A stretch of 64,000 nucleotides of DNA from an uncultured Gallionellaceae bacterium (lineage in GTDB: Bacteria; Pseudomonadota; Gammaproteobacteria; Burkholderiales; Gallionellaceae), in NCBI GenBank assembly GCA_903847155.1, contig CAINCU010000054.1, positions 62,001 through 126,000 of the forward strand, written 5' to 3'. Shown one piece after another: positions 55,737 through 64,000 of the stretch (its first letter is position 1; the number at the start of each line of letters is the position of its first letter). The notes under the pieces were generated by a model. It did no database searches and was not told the origin of the DNA. It was given only the letters and a program-made list of their open reading frames with translations. The translations under genes and the position numbers were made by a program.

Positions 55737-56525
55737 GTGATTAGCTTCACCAGCGCGCAACTTTCTGCATGGCTTGCTGCTTTCATCTTTCCGCTGGCAC
55801 GCATTCTGTCGCTCATCGCCAGTACGCCCATCTTTGGCAACAAGGAAGTTCCGGCGCGATTGAAAGTCGGACTGGCGTTCATCCTCACTGTCGTCATCGC
55901 TCCCACCATCAGCATTCCTGACGGATTGGAACCTGCTTCTGCACAGGGGCTGTTTGTCCTGGTGCAGCAGATCGCCGCCGGACTGATGATGGGATTTTCG
56001 ATACGTCTGGTTTTCGCTGCGATAGAAATGGCTGGGGACATAGCAGGAATGCAGATGGGTCTGGGCTTCGCAAATTTCTATGATCCGCAAAACTCCACGT
56101 TCCAGCCGGTCGTCGCACAGTTCCTCGGCATCATTGCGTCACTGGCTTTTCTAGCGCTGAATTTACACTTGTACATGCTGGCGGCACTGGCCGACAGCTT
56201 TCAGGCATTTCCGATCAGCACCGCGCAACCTTCAGCCACGGCTTTTCGCACTCTGGCGGAATGGGGTGGCAGCATATTCGCATTCGCTTTGCAATTTTCT
56301 TTGCCACTGATCGGCGCGTTGCTCATCACCAATCTGGCACTCGGCATCCTTACCCGCAGCGCGCCACAACTCAACATCTTTGCCGTCGGCTTCCCGATCA
56401 CGCTCGCGGTTGGCTTCGCTGCCCTCATGATGGTGATGCCGTTCCTCTCCCCATTGCTGGATCACTTCAGCCAGATCGCGCTTGAAACCTCTTCGCGAAT
56501 CATGTCGCAGTTGGGTTCACATTGA
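55737..56525 (+). CDS. fliR: Flagellar export-gate protein FliR
   Basis: The 262-residue protein has about six membrane helices and the family signatures FPLARILSLIASTPIFGNKE, then VPARLKVGLAFILTVVIAPT, and the VFAAIEMAGDIAGMQMGLGF block. The start codon is GTG, 3 bp after fliQ. It completes the FliPQR gate. flhB, which often follows fliR in other bacteria, is not next to it. The next gene is an ATP-grasp protein after a 196-bp gap. Confidence 0.96.
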   Translation: MISFTSAQLSAWLAAFIFPLARILSLIASTPIFGNKEVPARLKVGLAFILTVVIAPTISIPDGLEPASAQGLFVLVQQIAAGLMMGFSIRLVFAAIEMAGDIAGMQMGLGFANFYDPQNSTFQPVVAQFLGIIASLAFLALNLHLYMLAALADSFQAFPISTAQPSATAFRTLAEWGGSIFAFALQFSLPLIGALLITNLALGILTRSAPQLNIFAVGFPITLAVGFAALMMVMPFLSPLLDHFSQIALETSSRIMSQLGSH

Positions 56526-56721
56526 ATTTGCATGACCGTTACTGGCATACCAGTCAGACTAAGCGAGCGCGCATCTGTCATACGCTTCGCTGGTAAAGTG
56601 ATATTAGCGACGGATACTCTGCTCTATTCCCGACTTGGATCAGCGCCACGGTGTTTTAGTCTTTAATTGGTAACATACGTCCCTTAACAATTGTCGAAAA
56701 CCAAACCACGACATCAATAAA

Positions 56722-57948
56722 ATGACCGATCTTCCTACACCCAAAATTCAGCAGCAGTCTGTGTCACCCTTTTTGGGACTGGCGCCCTTTTTGCGCCTAA
56801 GCATAGCCGGAACTGATTTGATGCCCATCGCCCAGGAGATGCTGGCGCAAGCCCAAAAGAATGCCACCGATGCAGCGCTGTGGATGAACTTATCCGTGGT
56901 CATGCAATGCATAGGACAACGCGATGTTGGCTTGGCGATTCAATCTCTGGCGCTGCAACAGAAGCGCATTTATCATCTCACGGCCACCATACAGCCGACA
57001 AAACTGCGCTTGTTGATGCTGTGCGTCGCCGGTGATATTTCTGCGAATACGCCACTCGATTGCCTGTTGGAAAACAGCGACATCGATCTGGTTTTTTATT
57101 ACGTCACGCCCGACGATCCACTGGCTTTGCCCATCCCCGAGCACGACGCATTGATGGTGGGCATTTGCGACGCGGACGAAAACCGTGCAGCGTTGACGGC
57201 ACTGGAACCGGCACTGGCGAATTGGCCCAAGCCGGTCATCAACGCCCCGCAACACATCCCAAGCACGGGACGCGAAGCCGCCAGCGCACTGCTGCACGGC
57301 GCACCCGGCGTGCTCATCCCGCCGACCCTACGCGCATCCCGCTCACTGTTGCAGTCCATTGCAACCGGAACAACCAAACTCTCCGCACAATTTGCCGACT
57401 GCGATTTTCCGGTCATCGTGCGTCCGGTCGGCTCTCATGCCGGACGCAATCTGGACAAGATTGACAATCCAGAGGCACTGAATACCTATCTTGCAAAGGT
57501 AGAGGATGCGGATTTCTTTCTGTCACGTTTCATTGATTACAGCGGGCCAGACGGACTTTTCCGCAAATTCCGCGTCGCGCTGATCGATGGCAAACCCTAC
57601 GCTTGCCACTTGGGCGTTTCTTCGCACTGGATGATCCATTACGTGAATGCCGGGATGTATGAAGAGGCGCAAAAGCGTGTAGAAGAAGCTTCCTTCATGG
57701 AACACTTCGCTGCTTTTGCCAAGCGCCATCAAGCGGCGCTGGAAGCCATTTACCAACGCACGCAGCTTGGCTACGTGTGCATCGATTGCGCGGAAACGCG
57801 GGACGGACAACTGTTCGTATTCGAGATCGATCATTGCATGGTCGTGCACGCCATGGACCCAGAGCAATTGTTTCCCTACAAACAAGTCCACATGAAAAAG
57901 GTGCATGATGCGTTCAGGGATTACCTTTATCGCCTGACCAACAAATGA
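56722..57948 (+). CDS. ATP-grasp enzyme with TPR-like N-terminus
   Basis: The 408-residue protein has an N-terminal helical part (residues 15-85: LAPFLRLSIAGTDLMPIAQE, then AALWMNLSVVMQCIGQRDVG) that looks like one or two TPR-type repeats. An ATP-grasp domain spans about residues 190-400: FPVIVRPVGSHAGRNLDKID as the nucleotide-binding strand-loop, FFLSRFIDYSGPDGLFRKFR, and VCIDCAETRDGQLFVFEIDH with Mg-binding acidic residues near the end. ATP-grasp enzymes join an acid to an amine or thiol using ATP. The substrates are unknown. It lies 10 bp upstream of the SerC-like gene, so the two are probably a unit. Confidence 0.82.
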   Translation: MTDLPTPKIQQQSVSPFLGLAPFLRLSIAGTDLMPIAQEMLAQAQKNATDAALWMNLSVVMQCIGQRDVGLAIQSLALQQKRIYHLTATIQPTKLRLLMLCVAGDISANTPLDCLLENSDIDLVFYYVTPDDPLALPIPEHDALMVGICDADENRAALTALEPALANWPKPVINAPQHIPSTGREAASALLHGAPGVLIPPTLRASRSLLQSIATGTTKLSAQFADCDFPVIVRPVGSHAGRNLDKIDNPEALNTYLAKVEDADFFLSRFIDYSGPDGLFRKFRVALIDGKPYACHLGVSSHWMIHYVNAGMYEEAQKRVEEASFMEHFAAFAKRHQAALEAIYQRTQLGYVCIDCAETRDGQLFVFEIDHCMVVHAMDPEQLFPYKQVHMKKVHDAFRDYLYRLTNK

Positions 57949-57958
57949 GTTTGCGCAT

Positions 57959-59071
57959 ATGAACCACCGCAACAATTTGAATTTCTCCGGTGGCCCCGGC
58001 GCATTGCCTGAGAGCGTATTGCTTCAGACGCAGCAAGCTGTGCTTGAAGTGCCCGAAGTCGGCCTGTCTATCCTCGGCATCAGCCATCGCTCCGACTGGT
58101 TCGCCGCCGTTATCAGCGAACTGGAAAACAATATCCGCAAACTGCTGGGACTGCCGGAAAGTTACCATGTGCTTTTGTTGCAAGGCGGCGCCACGCAGCA
58201 ATTCTCGATGATACCGATGACCTTGCTGCGCGGAAAAACCTCTCCGGCAGAATACTTGCACACCGGCTACTGGAGTGGCAAAGCACTGGCTGAAGCCCGG
58301 CGTGAAGGCCCTATCCGCGTACTGTGGAGCGGCGAATCCAGCGGCTTCCGGCGATTACCCGACGACAGCGAACTTGCTTACTCGCCAAATGCGCCCTACT
58401 TACACTACGTCTCCAACGAGACCGTGGAAGGACTCCAGTTTCATCGCTTATTAGGACGCGACGATGTGCCCCGCGTGTGCGATATGTCTTCTGATTTTCT
58501 GTCCCAGCCGTGTGCGGCGGAACAATTCTCGCTCATCTATGCGCATGCCCAAAAGAACATCGGCCCTGCCGGAGTGACGGTGGTGCTGGTGCGTGACGAG
58601 TTGCTCAAAGATGCGCCAAGCGATCTTCCCGGCTACTTGAATTACCGCAATCACATCGATGCGCATTCCAATTTCAACACTCCGCCCGTGTTTGCGATTT
58701 ACGTCGTGTTGCTGGTCACGCGCTGGCTCATCCAGGAAATCGGCGGCTTGACGCACATGGCGGAGATCAACCGCAACAAAGCTGAATTGCTGTATCGCCT
58801 ACTGGATAGCAGCGATGGTTTTTACCGCGGCAGAGCCGAACCCAAAGACCGCTCGCTGATGAATGTCACGTTCAACTTGCCCGACGCAAAAATCGAACAA
58901 CAGTTTCTCGATGAATCGCTAGCTGCCGGATTCTCCGGCCTGGCAGGCCACCGCTCGATAGGCGGTGTCCGCGCTTCCATTTACAATGGGCTGTCGCTCC
59001 CTGCGGTGGAAAAACTTCTAGGCTTTATGCAAGACTTCCAGCGTAGCCATCGCGCGGCAAAGTTACCGTAG
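57959..59071 (+). CDS. serC: SerC-type phosphoserine aminotransferase family protein
   Basis: The 370-residue PLP enzyme matches SerC across its length: NLNFSGGPGALPESVLLQTQ, then GISHRSDWFAAV (substrate-phosphate His-Arg), LLLQGGATQQFSMIPMTLL, the Lys-binding AHAQKNIGPAGVTVVLV (PLP Lys near residue 198) and GLAGHRSIGGVRASIYN at the end. Canonical SerC converts 3-phosphohydroxypyruvate to phosphoserine, and 3-hydroxy-4-phosphohydroxybutanoate for pyridoxal synthesis. Several usually fixed positions differ (SGGPG for SAGPA, GISHRSD for MEISHRSK), so it may be a paralogue working with the ATP-grasp neighbour. No serA or pdx gene is nearby. Confidence 0.8.
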   Translation: MNHRNNLNFSGGPGALPESVLLQTQQAVLEVPEVGLSILGISHRSDWFAAVISELENNIRKLLGLPESYHVLLLQGGATQQFSMIPMTLLRGKTSPAEYLHTGYWSGKALAEARREGPIRVLWSGESSGFRRLPDDSELAYSPNAPYLHYVSNETVEGLQFHRLLGRDDVPRVCDMSSDFLSQPCAAEQFSLIYAHAQKNIGPAGVTVVLVRDELLKDAPSDLPGYLNYRNHIDAHSNFNTPPVFAIYVVLLVTRWLIQEIGGLTHMAEINRNKAELLYRLLDSSDGFYRGRAEPKDRSLMNVTFNLPDAKIEQQFLDESLAAGFSGLAGHRSIGGVRASIYNGLSLPAVEKLLGFMQDFQRSHRAAKLP

Positions 59072-59096
59072 CCACAATTCACGTACTCAACATTGC

Positions 59097-60503
59097 ATGT
59101 CCTCCATCAGAACACTAGGCAAATATGAATTGCGCCGCAAGATCGGCAAAGGCGCGATGGGTATCGTCTATGAAGGATTCGACCCTTTCATCCAGCGCAT
59201 TGTTGCCATCAAAACCATCCAGAAGTCGCTGGTTGATCCGAGCGAAATTGATGAGGCTTTTGCCCGCTTCCGCCGCGAAGCACAGGCGGCGGGACGCTTG
59301 TCCCACCCGAAGATCGTGGCGATCCACGATTATGGTGTCGACGGCGATCTGGCCTTCATCGCCATGGAATACGTGTCCGGCAAGGAACTGAAGGAGTATA
59401 TCGACACCGGGACACATCTTGAAATCGGCGATTGCCTGCACATCATATTGCAAGTACTGGATGCTCTGGACTATTCGCACAAACACGGTGTCATCCATCG
59501 CGACATCAAACCGGCCAATATTTTGATCACGCCGGATGGCAACATCAAAGTCGCGGATTTCGGCATTGCCAAAATTGATTCCAGCCAACTCACACAGACC
59601 GGCATGGTATTGGGCACGCCTACTTATATGTCTCCCGAGCAGTTCATGGGTCTGGAAGTCGACGGGCGCAGCGATCTGTATTCTGCCGGAGTGATGCTGT
59701 ACCAGATGCTGACGGGAGAGCGTCCGTTCACCGGTAGCGCAATCACCCTCATGAACAAAGTGATGCACCAGATTCCTGTTCCGCCTTCCCGCTTCAATCC
59801 CCAGATCACACCGGAACTTGATCGCGTAGTGGCGCACAGTATGGGCAAAACGCCGGAGCAGCGTTACCAGACTGCCTCGGAATTCATGCGCGCGTTGAAG
59901 AAGGCCGCTGCCACCGTCACCACGACCAGCGCGGACAAATCCATTCCTTTCGCGCATCTGGTTGACTCGTCAATCCTGCCGGATGATTCGACGATCCGTC
60001 AGCCCGACAGCCTATTCTGGAAAAAGATCAAAGGCAGCAAACTGCGCAGCGATTACGAGAACTACTTGCAACAATTTCCTCGCGGTGCGTTTTCCGAGCA
60101 GGCACGGCTGCGCCTGTCGCTCATTGATGAACTGGAACAGACAGCGAGCCACGCGCAGGAGCACCGCGTACAACAGGAAAAAGCAAACCGTGCCAATACA
60201 TTGGCTACAGATCAACAGCGTGAGGCAAAAGCCTACAAAGCAAGACTCGCGCGGCAATTGGCCGCACTCAGGGCCGAAGGCGAGCGCGAACACCAGGCCG
60301 CCGCAGCCAAACAGGCCCAAGAGTCCACTGAACGGGCACGGCGGCAACAGGAACTTGCCGCTCTCGCTATCGAACACACAAAGAAATTTGCCGAGGCAAT
60401 GACTAAACGCGAAGCTGAAGATACCGCCAAAGCAGAATTAGCCAAAGAATCGCGTCGGAAATTGCGCCAGCGTGTGCAACGCAGTAGCAAAATAGAAAAA
60501 TAA
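59097..60503 (+). CDS. Serine/threonine protein kinase with C-terminal coiled coil
   Basis: The 468-residue protein has a Hanks-type kinase domain at residues 8-275: glycine loop GKGAMGIVYEG, Lys39 in VAIKTI, HRDIKPAN near residue 135, the DFG of VADFGIAKI, the activation segment with GTPTYMSPEQF, and SDLYSAGVMLYQMLTGERPF. All catalytic residues are seen, so it is probably active. A linker leads to a long Ala/Glu/Arg-rich coiled coil (residues 345-460: ARLARQLAALRAEGEREHQA). No membrane helix is found, unlike many PknB-type kinases. It starts 25 bp after the SerC-like gene. Its target is unknown, and the FHA protein nearby is a candidate reader of its phosphothreonine marks. Confidence 0.9.
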   Translation: MSSIRTLGKYELRRKIGKGAMGIVYEGFDPFIQRIVAIKTIQKSLVDPSEIDEAFARFRREAQAAGRLSHPKIVAIHDYGVDGDLAFIAMEYVSGKELKEYIDTGTHLEIGDCLHIILQVLDALDYSHKHGVIHRDIKPANILITPDGNIKVADFGIAKIDSSQLTQTGMVLGTPTYMSPEQFMGLEVDGRSDLYSAGVMLYQMLTGERPFTGSAITLMNKVMHQIPVPPSRFNPQITPELDRVVAHSMGKTPEQRYQTASEFMRALKKAAATVTTTSADKSIPFAHLVDSSILPDDSTIRQPDSLFWKKIKGSKLRSDYENYLQQFPRGAFSEQARLRLSLIDELEQTASHAQEHRVQQEKANRANTLATDQQREAKAYKARLARQLAALRAEGEREHQAAAAKQAQESTERARRQQELAALAIEHTKKFAEAMTKREAEDTAKAELAKESRRKLRQRVQRSSKIEK

Positions 60504-60576
60504 GTTGTAGACGTTGCTCACCGTCAGCCAACGGAGGAACGACTTTTGACACCAACTTCAATACATAAACTTCCCC

Positions 60577-60642
60577 GCAATGCCCGTCAATAGGCAATCC
60601 ACGTTGAGCGATGTGCGGAGATGCCCGAATCTATTGGCTTTC
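60577..60642 (+). repeat. 65-bp dispersed hairpin element, copy R6
   Basis: This copy has CGTCAATAGGCAATCCACG and ends CGAATCTATTGGCTTTC. AATAG pairs with CTATT, and TCCAC pairs with GTG-GGA imperfectly. It lies 74 bp after the kinase gene in the same orientation. Confidence 0.75.
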
Positions 60643-60737
60643 GGATGCGATAAATAATTGAAAAAGCGGATTTGATTCGCTTCGCGCTTTTGCGGCTTGG
60701 CGCGAGAATATTATTGATTCCGGTTGTCCGGCTTAGA

Positions 60738-61655
60738 CTATTCAGATTCGCAGGAGAAAGAAATCGCCCCCTCAGCATCTTTGCTCAGTGAGTGTCCGAG
60801 GCAAATGATGCCGCTGCCGCGTAGCGCGACTTCTTCTCGGCGCAATCGCAATTCGTTCTCGTCGTTAAATGTGATGTAGCTGCCGTTCGAGCTGTGATCC
60901 ATGAATACAAATTTATCGCGGCGCAGTTCTATCGTTGCATGCAGGCGTGATGCGCGCTTGTCTGCCACCATGAAATCTGCCAGTTCATCACGGCCCAACA
61001 CGATTTTTTTACGCGCTGCATTCACGACCACTTCGACATTGCCATGTTTCAAGCGCAATGAGGAAGCGACGTGTATGGACGGCTGAGTGCGCCCGACCAT
61101 CAGCGTTTCGTCAACACTTTCCTGCCACAGCACTTCGACCACTTTTATATTTGACGATTTTCCTTTGATCGGCGTCGCATCCAGCGCGCGGGTCGAAGTA
61201 CGCAACAAGGGTGGCAATACTGCAATGGTCGTATCCGAAGAAATGATTTGCCCGGCATTGGCCCACTCGGTCAGGCGCGCGGCCACATTCACGGTGTCGC
61301 CGAACACATCCGAATTGCCACTCTGAATCAACACTGGCCCGAAGTGCAGGCCGATACGAATCGCCAGATGGATATTATTTTCAACCGGGGTGATAGCGCC
61401 TACTTCCGTCTGCATCGCGCAAGCCGCTTGAATGCCGGAGAGCACACAAGGGAACACCACCATGATCTCGTCGCCGATGGTCTTCACCACGCGCCCTTCA
61501 AACTCCTCGGCGACGCTACGCAACACAGCGATGCACTGGCTGATGGCCGAGAATGCGCGCTCATCCCCCAAAGCTTCATACAGGCGGGTGCTTCCGCTCA
61601 CATCTGCGAAAAGCACCAGCATATCCTGCGTTGTTTTCGGCAATTGTTCGTCCAT
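60738..61655 (-). CDS. Adenylate/guanylate cyclase-like domain fused to FHA domain
   Basis: The 305-residue protein has a class III nucleotide cyclase domain at residues 10-165: MLVLFADVSGSTRLYEALGD with metal-binding Asp residues, VVKTIGDEIMVVFP with the second metal site, and HLAIRIGLHFGPVLIQSGN and VFGDTVNVAARLTEWANAGQ. An FHA domain follows at about residues 215-295 (KIVLGRDELADFMVADKRAS, RLHATIEL and HSSNGSYI), which binds phosphothreonine peptides. It faces away from zorA and towards the Ser/Thr kinase gene. Whether it makes cAMP is not shown. Confidence 0.88.
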   Translation of the reverse strand: MDEQLPKTTQDMLVLFADVSGSTRLYEALGDERAFSAISQCIAVLRSVAEEFEGRVVKTIGDEIMVVFPCVLSGIQAACAMQTEVGAITPVENNIHLAIRIGLHFGPVLIQSGNSDVFGDTVNVAARLTEWANAGQIISSDTTIAVLPPLLRTSTRALDATPIKGKSSNIKVVEVLWQESVDETLMVGRTQPSIHVASSLRLKHGNVEVVVNAARKKIVLGRDELADFMVADKRASRLHATIELRRDKFVFMDHSSNGSYITFNDENELRLRREEVALRGSGIICLGHSLSKDAEGAISFSCESE

Positions 61656-61687
61656 ACTCCGTTACGTCCGTGCTAACTACGCAGTGT

Positions 61688-61718
61688 ATTATACAGCTCA
61701 CATTTTGTTCACTAGAAT
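61688..61718. promoter_or_regulatory. Overlapping divergent promoters (cyclase-FHA gene and zorA)
   Basis: On the plus strand, TATACA (61690-61695), a 17-bp spacer and TAGAAT (61713-61718) form a sigma-70-like promoter for zorA. On the minus strand, TATAAT (61688-61693) is a perfect -10 box for the cyclase-FHA gene. Its -35 box is unclear. The two overlap, so the genes may be regulated together or compete. Confidence 0.5.
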
Positions 61719-61733
61719 CCGATAGAGCCCGCT

Positions 61734-63665
61734 ATGCTAAATTTTGAACAGTTACCGGTACACATCTATTTCTTTGCAGCCGTGCTCGGGCTGTTATCGC
61801 TGTCGTTTCTGATGTTTTTCTTTGCGCCTTCGCTGGTCGTCTCGTGGCGCATCTCGCGCGTCATTCGCCGGTTGCGCGCGCTTGAAGGAAAACCTGCCGC
61901 CGACATGCCAGCGATATTTGCCAAGTCCGGCGCGCTCGAACACCTGTGGCACGAATACGCTGATTCACTGCACCGCCAGTCGGAAACGCGTTTTCGTTCC
62001 ACGGTACCGGCCAGTTTGATGTTCGCGCCGGAAAGCATTATTGACACGCCGCTGCGTACCGAATTTTTCAAGCATCTGCCGGGGCTATTCACCGGCGTCG
62101 GCATCATCGGCACGTTTTACGGTCTGATTATCGGCCTGCAGGCGTTCGAGATTTCCGAAAATCCGGTGATCGTGCGCAACAGTCTGAACCATCTGCTGCA
62201 TGGCGTGTGGGAAGCGTTCCTCGTTTCGGTGAGCGCGATCACGCTGGCGATGATTATCACCTTCATCGAAAAACTCATCCTCAGCCGCCTCAACACCAAA
62301 GTAGATCAGCTCACACAATTGCTCGACAACCTGTTCGAAGGCGGCGCGAGCGAGGAATATCTGGCGCGTCTGGTCAGGGCGACAGAGGCATCTTCGGGGC
62401 AAACTGCGACGCTGCTCAAGAACGAGTTGCAGCAGATGCTCAGCGAATTGCTGGAAAAGCAGATCGCCGCCTCCAACGCGAGCAATGCTGCGCTGGGCGC
62501 AAGCCTAAGCAAGTCGATTGAGATCAGCCTGAAGCAGCCGCTCAGCGAGATCGCCAGTGCGTTGAAGGCGACGCGCAACGAACAGCAGGATACGGTGCAA
62601 AAGATGCTGACCAGCGTACTGAATCAATTCAGCGAACAATTGAAAGAAATGTTCGGCAGTCAGATCGGCGGCATCAACAGCCTGCAACAACAGACTATCC
62701 AATCCTTGCAGGCGGCAACCACCACGTTGCAGCATATGTCCGCCGAGATGCAAGCCGCCGGCAAGCACAACAGCGAAAATCTGACACATCAACTATCCAA
62801 AGCGATGGAAGGAGCCGAATCGCAGCAACGCGTGATGAACGAAAAGCTGAGCGTGTTCATTGAACAAGTGCGGCAACTGCTGGAACAAACTCAGGGAGCG
62901 ACCCAGCAGGGATTGCAGCGTGCTCTCGACGGTTTATCCGAGCGCATGGGCGTCATCATCGACGAACTTGGCAGCCAGGTGCGCTCGGCCAGCAGCGCCA
63001 GCAAACAGCAGCAGGAAGACCTCGCCGCACGCAGCCAGGCTTTTGCGGGACAATTCAGCGGACAGGTCAGCGAACTGGTGGGAGGCGTGAACCTTGCCAT
63101 CGTGGAAATGAAATCCTCCGTGCAAGCGATGCGCATCGCGACCAGCGAAACGCTGGTCAAACTCAACAGCGGTGCCGACACACTGTATCTGGCAGCCAAG
63201 GATTTCGCCAAAGCCGGAGAAGGCGTTAACGCGACAATGGATAAATCGGCGCTGGTCGCGGGACAGCTCACGCAGGCTGCAACTGCAGTCAGCACAGCCA
63301 CCATGAGCTTGAGCACCGTGTTCGCGGAATATCAGGCATCACGCAACGCCATGGTGGAACTGGTGAGCGCCATGCAACTGATCGTCGATCAGGCGCGCCG
63401 TGATGCCGCGATGTCGCATGATGTGCTTTCGCGTATCGAAGCGGCCACCGCCAAACTCGTGGTCGCGCAGCAACAGGCCGATAGCTATCTGGAGAAAGTC
63501 TCCGATGTCATCGCCCAATCGCACGAATCGTTCAGCGCTGGCATGACCAAAGCCGTGGGCGAAGCCAACCGCGAGTTTCATCAGGCGCTGGCCGATTCGG
63601 TGAAGCTGTTGCGCGAAGGCATACAGGAACTCGAAGACACGCTGGGTTCTGTTTCCACTCAATAA
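61734..63665 (+). CDS. zorA: Zorya anti-phage protein ZorA (MotA/TolQ/ExbB-like)
   Basis: The 643-residue membrane protein has a first helix at about residues 10-32, two more in the MotA/TolQ-type core (FTGVGIIGTFYGLIIGLQAF near residues 118-137 and FLVSVSAITLAMIITFIEK near 160-178), and a conserved FKHLPGLFTGVGIIG entry. From residue 185 to the end it is a continuous coiled-coil tail rich in Gln/Ala/Ser/Leu (LQQTIQSLQAATTTLQHMSA). A long cytoplasmic tail is characteristic of ZorA and not of MotA. ZorA and ZorB form a proton-driven motor that detects phage invasion and activates effectors. zorB follows 14 bp on. Confidence 0.88.
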   Translation: MLNFEQLPVHIYFFAAVLGLLSLSFLMFFFAPSLVVSWRISRVIRRLRALEGKPAADMPAIFAKSGALEHLWHEYADSLHRQSETRFRSTVPASLMFAPESIIDTPLRTEFFKHLPGLFTGVGIIGTFYGLIIGLQAFEISENPVIVRNSLNHLLHGVWEAFLVSVSAITLAMIITFIEKLILSRLNTKVDQLTQLLDNLFEGGASEEYLARLVRATEASSGQTATLLKNELQQMLSELLEKQIAASNASNAALGASLSKSIEISLKQPLSEIASALKATRNEQQDTVQKMLTSVLNQFSEQLKEMFGSQIGGINSLQQQTIQSLQAATTTLQHMSAEMQAAGKHNSENLTHQLSKAMEGAESQQRVMNEKLSVFIEQVRQLLEQTQGATQQGLQRALDGLSERMGVIIDELGSQVRSASSASKQQQEDLAARSQAFAGQFSGQVSELVGGVNLAIVEMKSSVQAMRIATSETLVKLNSGADTLYLAAKDFAKAGEGVNATMDKSALVAGQLTQAATAVSTATMSLSTVFAEYQASRNAMVELVSAMQLIVDQARRDAAMSHDVLSRIEAATAKLVVAQQQADSYLEKVSDVIAQSHESFSAGMTKAVGEANREFHQALADSVKLLREGIQELEDTLGSVSTQ

Positions 63666-63679
63666 CGCGGGGTAGCGAC

Positions 63680-64000
63680 ATGCTGGGCAAGATCATTCCC
63701 GTTAGACGACGCCACAAGGATGAGGCGGAAAAACCGTTCTGGATTTCCTTCGCCGATTTAATGACGGCGCTGATGGTGATGTTCCTGCTGGTAATGAGCG
63801 TGGCCGTGCTGGCTATCACCAAGGACGTGAGTGAAACGGATCGCAAGCAGGCCGAACGTGTACAAGAGATCGACAAACTGTGGGCACGCATCGAAAAAAC
63901 TGCGCAGCAATATCCGGGCATCTCGGTTGACCGAAATCGCAACGTGATCGACTTTGGCGACCGTGCGCGTTTCGATACCGACAGTTCAAAATTGACTGCC
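63680..64000 (+). CDS. zorB: Zorya anti-phage protein ZorB, N-terminal part (cut by window edge)
   Basis: The 107 visible residues begin MLGKIIPVRRRHKDEAEKPF. The membrane helix follows in WISFADLMTALMVMFLLVMS, with the proton-carrying Asp at residue 26, the position known to be essential in Zorya ZorB. An OmpA-like peptidoglycan-binding domain then begins (DRNRNVIDFGDRARFDTDSS). It forms the stator pair with ZorA. The rest of the gene, and the effector genes (zorC/zorD or zorE) expected after it, lie beyond the right edge, so the Zorya type cannot be told. Confidence 0.9.
   Translation, partial: MLGKIIPVRRRHKDEAEKPFWISFADLMTALMVMFLLVMSVAVLAITKDVSETDRKQAERVQEIDKLWARIEKTAQQYPGISVDRNRNVIDFGDRARFDTDSSKLTA

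Noticed and set aside
56539-56552. Palindrome ACTGG-CATA-CCAGT after fliR
   Set aside because: The 5-bp stem is short and has no T-run, so it is neither a convincing terminator nor an operator.

Overview
This 64 kb window is chromosomal DNA of moderate GC from a flagellated, piliated Gram-negative bacterium. The order mlaFEDCB-murA-hisG-hisD and the style of the proteins point to a betaproteobacterium, plausibly of the Nitrosomonadales/Gallionellaceae type. That placement is inferred from gene content, not from a marker gene. No rRNA, tRNA or CRISPR array was seen.

Layout. Positions 1-13,000 hold mostly housekeeping and envelope genes: an SH3-like protein, a CHASE2 sensor, a YjfB-like protein, proS, a lytic transglycosylase, a TlpA-type thioredoxin, membrane proteins, a HugZ-like protein, leuA with a probable leader peptide, and rpmB-rpmG. 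A small repeat-rich island at 11,700-14,300 carries two REP-associated transposases (RAYTs) and a lipoprotein gene. Positions 14,300-20,800 form one minus-strand operon for phospholipid transport (Mla), peptidoglycan synthesis (MurA) and histidine synthesis (HisG, HisD). Positions 20,870-36,960 carry an MSHA-like type IV pilus cluster: ATPases, secretin, platform, alignment proteins and three prepilin-like proteins, with a response regulator and a histidine kinase. Positions 37,200-45,200 hold cysS, a GIY-YIG gene, a universal stress protein, glnS, a TPR protein, an L,D-transpeptidase, a cyclophilin and lpxH. Positions 45,390-56,525 contain fliE facing away from a complete fliFGHIJKLMNOPQR run. 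After this come an ATP-grasp/SerC-like pair, a Ser/Thr kinase, a cyclase-FHA protein, and the start of a Zorya anti-phage locus (zorA complete, zorB cut by the window end).

Two dispersed repeat families stand out. One is a 65-bp imperfect hairpin present six times, always between genes and always downstream of a gene in the same orientation. The other is a REPIN-like element of about 115 bp (three full copies and one short form). Its REP arms face each other around a central hairpin whose stem sequence differs in every copy while the pairing is kept. Another palindrome has inserted in frame into cysS. The two RAYT genes are obvious candidates for moving the REP-type elements.

The strongest leads for new biology are the 65-bp element, the three-hairpin REPIN-like element with its GIY-YIG neighbour, the Zorya locus beside phospho-signalling genes, and the apparently leaderless leader peptide of leuA.
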